From Brugia malayi (lineage: Eukaryota; Nematoda; Chromadorea; Rhabditida; Onchocercidae): a DNA stretch of 64,000 nucleotides. Shown here in pieces: positions 57,728-64,000 of this stretch. A program made the translations under genes and the position numbers. The number at the start of each line of letters is the position of its first letter. Positions within the stretch are counted from its first letter, which is position 1. The stretch is taken from assembly GCF_000002995.4 (NCBI RefSeq), contig NW_025062476.1:8368501-8432500 (forward strand), read 5' to 3'. The notes beneath the pieces were generated by a model. It was given only the letters and a program-made list of their open reading frames with translations. It did no database searches and was not told where the DNA came from.

Positions 57728-60700
57728 GTAATCATCACTGGTCACAAAAAACAATAATAAGCATTGCAGATACGAACACCGATCAATGAACCACTACGAA
57801 ACATAGCACGTGATAGATCATCGATTGCTTGCTAGACGAAACAAACATTCGAGATTTCATTATTTACATTTGAAATGTGCAGTTTCTGGTTTAATTTAGA
57901 ACTGTGGATTGTAAGTACTTAGAAACAAATGAATTGACATCAGTTTTTTCACTTCCTATTTTTGGAATACTTCTCTTTTCCGTTTCTTGCTGCTTTTTCC
58001 CGAGATCATTACTGATAGTCGTTCCATATCAAAAACGAAGCTCTCATAATTTCCTTTCATGAAACATTTTGATTTCCTCAATAATTAGTTCAATAATTAC
58101 TCTGTGATTCCACCAAAATAATTACGGAAATGAAAACGAAATATGCGCGCAAGAAACACAATGTTTACTGTGGGATTAAAAGAAAGGAAAAAACAATAAA
58201 AAGATTGAACTAGAAACGCGACAATGTTTTCTTTATTTGAATTAATGCTAAAGATGCAAGCATTTAGACAGAAACAAATTCTTATTGCTACAAATTAACA
58301 TTTTCGTATCCTAGAGGATTCGGTAATCCTTTGCTTTGCTAAAGGAAAAATGATGAAGACTGAGAAGCATTCCATGGCGACGTTTAAGAACAATATTTTC
58401 TTCAGGATAGCTATAAAAGTAATGATTTAAAATTGTACAATGGTTATCGGGAGATACGAAAAGAATAAGGATCAGACGCTAATTGGTCTGCTTCTCGTTG
58501 GCGAAGAAATGAGAACTGCAAACCTAAATAAAGATGTAGGTACGTGGTATCACATCCGGCAGCTATCACCACAAACTAACTGAAACTGCTGCTGACTTGC
58601 ATAAAAAATTAACTGCTGTTGGAACAGACGGAATAGAGTGCAGAAAATCTGATGGAAGGTTATCAGATTAAATTGCATTTTGTCATAAGCAAAAATTTAT
58701 CACTTTTTAATAAATGGAAGCATCACTGGTCAAATTTAAATATATCCCAAGAAAAAAAAACTTTGTTTCCATATTTCTCCAAAATTTTAGTGTTTATAAA
58801 TAGAAATACATTTATAAATAGGTTACCGATGAAAAAACTTAGTCCTTTCACATTTCTTTCTTAACTTGTCAACTGCAAAATATGCAAAAAGGGCTTTATA
58901 ACTGCTTATAATTATTATTTGTTCCTATTTTTCTCAGCGACTGTGTTATAGAAGTAAAATAGCAAAAGCTTGTGTTATTAATCAGTGTAACCAATTAATC
59001 AGTCAATAAGAAGCAGTTCCTTTTTGAGATACACGAGGACATGTCATGAGCCCCATAAAGAACATAATTTGTCCTCGATTAGATAGTTGAATAGATTTTT
59101 GCTTTTGAATAAAATGCTTTGTGACACATCACCAGCCATCACAATGCACTTAGTACTTCCACTTACTTTATCCATCAGTTAGTCTTGTAATCTGTCAAAG
59201 ATCGGAGTGCAGTCATATTGATTTGGTTACTTTACAGTAGGATAGTCAAAACATAATGTAATATATCTATGATTTGATTTGTTCATGTACGAGGTTTTTG
59301 ATTTTTATGCAACGGGAATGGAATATCGACCCAGAATGATCTCTTCAAATATTTGTGAGACATTATTTTATAAAGCGTAATTAGAAAACAGCAAAAAGAG
59401 GAAAACGTAATCTTACTGTTACCAGTTTTGGGTTTTATTTTGGTGGCGTAGCCAGAAATGACAACGATAGTCTTCTGTCCAATGGGCGGTCTCCATTGTC
59501 TATTTAAAAGGAACACTTTCCAGCAGTCACTTTCAAATCATTTTTACCAAAACGTTACAAGCACTTTTTAGTTCTCTGCTTGCACTTGTTCCCATACGAC
59601 ATCCCTTTTGTATCACTGTTACAACAGTTAGAATGATCCATATCGTGATGTCTGTGGATGACATCTCTATCGTTGCTGAATCCCATCGTTCGACAGAACA
59701 GAAGGATCGATTTGGTAATACCCGTTTAAGTGTTAGCAGACGAAATCATTCTCGATCAAGATGAATTCCGAAATTCAGGAAAAATTCACTGTAAATATTT
59801 AAGAATGAAGGATAGTATATTTATTGCACACACCTGGGACTGCCTAAAATGCATGTCATTTTCTTGAATCTTGAAACGCTCGTTTCTGGTTTCCTTGTAA
59901 GCAATATAACCATTCTAAACAAGAAAAACAACGGATTTCTCAGAATACCAATCAACTTGCTAAGTTCGTGGCGCTTAATGAATGATCCTTGGTTGAACAT
60001 TTCTCCGCTACTATTTATATTCACATTGTACCTTCTTCTGCTTCAATCCACCGTTGTTGTACAGTACTGTAACACATCGATTTAAATTGTATATTTATTT
60101 ATTGAGATTGAAATATGATTTGATAACAAGATTTTAATACCTTAAGACAGAAGAAGTAACTTTTGACTACTCGGTCTTTATCGATTTATTATTGCGTCAC
60201 TTCTTTTAAAAGATCTCATTTCTAGTGTCATTTCGTTCCAATAGTTTTCTCTAAGTATCTATGTACATTGAACCTCGCTGATCGCTTTTATGATTGTGTA
60301 AAACAAATTGTAGAATAAATCCAATAAAGTGAACATATTTATTCATGTATCCTTGATTGAAAAGAAGTTCAAATGCATATTAACTTGTTGTTTTCAGTTG
60401 GCACTAATCAGTTGAAGCTAAAAATATTTCGAAACATGAGGAGGAACTGTTTGGCATATAATAACGATTAGCAATTAGCATAAAGCAATCAAAAGAGTGA
60501 TGACTAGTGATGTCCACCTAACAATACTAACCACAATACAATGGGTATTACAAAGAGTGCAGCGCACTTATTTCATAAATTACAAGCTACTTTAGAAGTG
60601 AAAAGGCTGCTAAGAAGTAAAAAGAGCGCATTAGTCTCATAAAAGATGGTTTACTCAGTGCTATCACTCATTATCATGTTATGATAACACAAACATAATA

Positions 60701-60750
60701 AACTAATATCTGATTTCAATTTTTCTAAAAAGACATTTCCTGCATACTGC

Positions 60751-60923
60751 ATGGGACAAAAACTAACCAAGAAGCAAGCATATGGTGCAGAAAAGGATCA
60801 TTCAAAATCAAAAGAAGAATTTTTCTTAAGATCAGATCAGATGTGAGTTAGATCAATTCCCATTAGTTAGTGCATTTTGCTTATTTCAGAAATATTGTAG
60901 TATGTCATGCCTTATCCAATTAG
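60751..60923 (+). CDS. Possible two-exon microprotein with an N-myristoylation-like start
   Basis: Exon 60751-60842 encodes MGQKLTKKQAYG then a charged stretch ending FFLRSDQ, with a strong GTGAGT donor. The next acceptor (cttatttcag, ends 60889) leads to INIVVCHALSN-stop at 60923, 41 residues in all; the implied intron is only 47 bases. Gly2 with Lys-rich context resembles an N-myristoylation signal. A different 58-codon frame (60907-61083, begins MPYPIRRKYSSFRQL) overlaps the second exon. Both may be chance. Confidence 0.2.
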
Positions 60924-61619
60924 AAGAAAATATTCATCATTCAGACAATTATTAAATGATCCATTTGCATCGTTTGTTAATCATTTTCAACTTATGAAAT
61001 TAAAAATTTCGGAAGGCGATGATCAAGACTACATGGCATATCATGATTTGAGAAATAATTTAATCGCACTTAATCTTATTTAAAATGATCTCATCAATAG
61101 TTATATTTTCTTTTTTTTTTTTTTTTTAGTCCCAATTCTTTTTAATCGCTTGCTATTCAAAAGAATAAAAAAGAAAATTTGGTACGATTAATATTTGAAG
61201 TCACGCAACAATGAAAAGCTATAATTAACTGGTAAGAACAGAATCGTCCACTGAATCAAAATCTTTCATTTATTTATTTAATCTAATTCATCATTCACAT
61301 AATTCATGCGTTATCATTCCAATTTAAAGTCCTATTATAAATAAAATAATCTAACTGGAAACAAATGGTTTGTTATGAATAATAAAAAATATTGCAAAAC
61401 AATTGTTATAAAAAACAAAATTATAAACTTCTGAAATTTCCAAATTTAATTTCAATATTTTCATTTCTCGAAAGTTTCATGATAAAGGCATATATGTCTC
61501 GAATGTTCGGCAAATAAAATATCATCATGGCGGCTAAGATAATATTTTACCACTAAATTTTTTTGCTTGAAAGTTCATTCAAATAGTAATAAATGGAACT
61601 ATCATCTATTACTTTATTC

Positions 61620-62560
61620 TTACTGCTGCTATTCCATTATCATTATCATTAACATCAAACTGCCATGACTGTCAATCGAAGTTAGTACAAAATACAAAAT
61701 AAGTTGCATAGCGCATGCATCTAATCCGAAATCTTGTGATGCGTTTCGAAAATTGTATCATTGTTCGTATTTGAAAAAGTAGTTGATAAGCATTTACGCT
61801 CTAGTGAAGTGTATTATTTGGCTGTTAACCAATATATAATCATATCATTCCTTTTTTAAAAGAGTTTAAGTTGCAGCGCTGCAAATTATGTGAAAATGCA
61901 TAGAAAGTCGGCACTACTTATCACTTTTGAAACTGATAACGTATGTACATACACAGTAAACACTATATACACAACATAATCTTGCTTCTTATAAACTTAT
62001 CATTTAAAATCGACTACTTTTATAAAACTGAATTAAAATGTGGGAATATGAAGAATATTTGAGAGATAATTCCAGTATATATAACATAATCCACGGCAAA
62101 AAGAGGATCATGTAAAGTTTGCAGAGAATCATCCATTGGGATTACTGTAAATTTGAATGAAGAGCAAAATGCACTTGTTTTATTAGTTATCAAAGTGGTC
62201 GGTTTTAAATGAATGATAAGTTTATAAGAAGCAAGATTATGTTGTGTATACAGTGTTTACTGTGTATGTACATGCGTTATCAGTTTCAAAAGTGATAAGT
62301 AGTGCCGACTTTCTATGCATTTTCACATAATTTGCAGCGCTGCAACTTAAACTCTTTTAAAAAAGGAATGATATGATTATATATTGGTTAACAGCCAAAT
62401 AATACACTTCACTAGAGAGTAATGCTTATCAACTACTTTTTCAAATACGAACAATGATACAATTTTCGAAACGCATCACAAGATTTCGGATTCGGTTGAT
62501 ATTCATGATAGTATCGATGATAATGTTAATGATAATGATAATGGAGTAGTGGCAGTAAAA
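61620..62560. mobile_element. Large foldback inverted repeat (MITE-like)
   Basis: Arm 61723-62004 is the reverse complement of 62212-62492, about 282 bases each, with only three substitutions and a one-base indel that I can see; the spacer is about 207 bases. Homology resumes further out: 61634-61655 pairs with 62523-62544, separated from the main arms by unequal non-matching segments. Each arm contains a short palindrome (GCAGCGCTGC). No ORF or transposase is inside, fitting a non-autonomous foldback element or a recent inverted duplication. Transcripts through it would form a long dsRNA hairpin. Confidence 0.85.
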
Positions 62561-63240
62561 ATAATTTTAATTTTGTTCTCTTTTTGTTGTTTTTTAAACA
62601 ATTTTAACATTTCAAACATACTGTGAAAAATGAAAATGATTAGGAGAAAGTAAATGAAACCATAATTTCGCAGTAAAGAAGCATCGAAAAAAATACATTT
62701 TGATTGATACTCTCGTGGCAATTATATTTTGCAGCATTGTTTTCTTATGAAAAATACATATCTATGGAAGCACTAAATTTCTAAGTCATGAATGATTGAA
62801 AATTATACATAATAAATAATTCACAGTTTAAATTTAGGCGACCACTGTTTGCCGTTTATTTTAGCTTAATTGTTTATTCTAGACGTAGCAGTAAATAATG
62901 ATTGTACTTCATATTTTTGCTGCTCAGAAACCGATTCAATGAATGGTAGCAATTTAGAAATTCAAAAGATGTATTTTTGATTTTGAGCTCATAAGATTCT
63001 CAAAATACAGCTTTGGAATAATCAACAGTTGTAATTTGCATTAGAAATAAAAATACTTTTGTTCGGAAGTAAACAGAATGAAATTACTGTTTTGTGTCTT
63101 CGGTTTTAAGTGTCATTCTATTAGAACCATAACTGGTACCAATAGAATGAGATAACTTGAGAATGTGTCGTTTCAAATTCTGTTTAAATTCGATGCATAT
63201 TAATTTCCGATGTTCCCAAAATTTTTAATGATTAATTTTT
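62561..63240. other. Intergenic, nothing recognised
   Basis: AT-rich DNA between the foldback element and a candidate ORF. The minus frame 62503-62721 overlaps the foldback arm and is not supported. Confidence 0.5.
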
Positions 63241-63319
63241 TAAGCAATTTTACAGGTTTTAATTTACCGCACAAAAACATTTCTAGTATGCATCCATAGA
63301 ACATTGATAACAGCTAGAA

Positions 63320-63586
63320 ATGCTGCATTTCCCGCATTTCAATTCCCAACACTACAAATTCCTGCCAGAAAAGATCGAAGGAACTCTAACTGAACTCAAA
63401 AGTAAGATCTACAATTGGTCATTGTGTTCCACGCAAAATTGTACAGACCATGACGGTGTTACACAAAGCTACACAAGAGTCCAACACTGGTATGTTACTG
63501 CGTTAGGTTGTGGCCAATTCTGGGTTCAGGGATGTTTGGTTTATGTTCTGGTGACTAAGGTTGGCAGTGGTTTAGATAATGTGTAG
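63320..63586 (+). CDS. Candidate 88-codon gene, unidentified
   Basis: The frame begins MLHFPHFNSQHYKFLPEKI, continues with SLCSTQNCTDHDG and ends with a Gly/Val-rich segment (GQFWVQGCLVYVLVTKVGSG). An acceptor (caattttacag, ends 63255) lies 64 bases upstream of the ATG and an AATAAA (63635-63640) 49 bases after the stop, and the ORF is GC-richer than its surroundings, so it has the outline of a small trans-spliced gene. An internal consensus donor (AAAA|gtaaga at about 63402) could instead make it a first exon. No family recognised. Confidence 0.3.
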   Translation: MLHFPHFNSQHYKFLPEKIEGTLTELKSKIYNWSLCSTQNCTDHDGVTQSYTRVQHWYVTALGCGQFWVQGCLVYVLVTKVGSGLDNV

Positions 63587-63915
63587 AGCCTATGAGACAT
63601 TTCATTAGTCGAAAGCTTAGTAATCTTTTCATAAAATAAAATATGAAATAAGAAAAGGATTTAATGAAATTTTTAGTGACAGGACTCCAACTCTAAACAA
63701 ATCAAAGTTTTGTTCTTTATATCCCGAAGTTTTTCTTCAAAAATGATTTCCTTTTTTTTGCTGGAAAGAAAAAAAAAAATTTAAGAATAGAAGATATAAA
63801 GAAAACAAAACTGAAGTGGTCACGTGAAATATTTATACTTATCATTACTTTAAAAACAATGTTGACATACACTGGAAAGAAAATCCATGTACTTTGAAGC
63901 TGAAAATCTTTTATA

Positions 63916-64000
63916 TTATTATATTTCAGGAACTTATAGGGATAGTTACGTTTTCACAGCATTCAGACGATATGCAGTAGTTCTTTCTTTGTCCTTTCAG
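63916..64000 (+). other. Strong splice acceptors at the window edge
   Basis: An acceptor (atatttcag) ends at 63929, followed by a frame open to the window end (TYRDSYVFTAFRRYA). A second, very pyrimidine-rich acceptor (ttctttgtcctttcag) ends exactly at base 64000. A plus-strand exon should therefore begin at 64001 or be open across the edge. Confidence 0.4.

Larger units (their letters stand above)
55641..61619. other. Gene-poor region with small ORFs
   Basis: About 6 kb, strongly AT-rich. GC-richer patches near 57.55-57.84 and 58.30-58.62 kb are open on both strands with plausible splice sites on each, so strand and coding status cannot be settled. Separate small ORFs are listed below. No known family, RNA gene or transposase is visible. 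Confidence 0.45.

Noticed and set aside
58311..58523. Possible minus-strand last exons (SFLRQREADQLASDPYSF, SYPEENIVLKRRHG)
   Set aside because: The two pieces do not join in phase, and the plus strand is equally open (MMKTEKHSMATFKN), so neither is supported.
59283..59516. 77-codon minus-strand ORF
   Set aside because: Open in more than one frame on the same strand, no convincing partners, no recognisable similarity.

Overview
The window looks like nuclear DNA from a nematode, probably a filarial worm. It is AT-rich and the genes are split into many small exons with TTTCAG-type 3' splice sites. Several putative start codons lie on, or a few bases after, an AG acceptor, as expected for spliced-leader trans-splicing. 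The G-protein beta chain is an essentially nematode GPB-1. The filarial assignment is inference from base composition and intron density; no rRNA, SL RNA or tRNA gene was seen to anchor it.

Layout. (1) 1-27096, minus strand: one giant gene, the TRRAP/Tra1 (C. elegans trr-1) scaffold of the SAGA and TIP60/NuA4 histone acetyltransferase complexes. I resolved 70 exons, about 3,420 codons. All junctions are phase-consistent except two. The 3' end (end of FAT, PI3K-like and FATC domains) lies to the left of position 1. (2) 27097-36394: about 9.3 kb between TRRAP and a gene on the opposite strand, mostly without recognisable genes, with a perfect hairpin and one good candidate minus-strand exon near 33.5 kb. 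(3) 36395-37816, plus strand: a three-exon Hairy/E(spl)/HES-type bHLH-Orange repressor (LIN-22-like) ending in WRPF. (4) 38011-42116: intergenic, with a GC-richer, simple-repeat-bearing stretch at 39.9-41.9 kb upstream of gpb-1. (5) 42117-48879, plus strand: gpb-1, seven exons, exactly 340 codons. (6) 52975-55181, plus strand: an unrecognised four-exon gene for a 176-residue acidic protein with a KEN motif, followed by a small ORF with a PP1-docking-like motif. (7) 55.7-64 kb: mostly non-coding, with weak small ORFs, a large foldback inverted repeat at 61.6-62.6 kb, and strong splice acceptors at the right edge that suggest a further plus-strand gene beyond the window.

The three recognised genes are not a pathway unit. 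TRRAP serves chromatin acetylation, the HES protein is a sequence-specific repressor, and GPB-1 is the G-beta subunit for receptor signalling and spindle positioning. The best candidates for something undescribed are the KEN-motif gene with its neighbours, the foldback element, and an in-phase cassette-like exon in a TRRAP intron.
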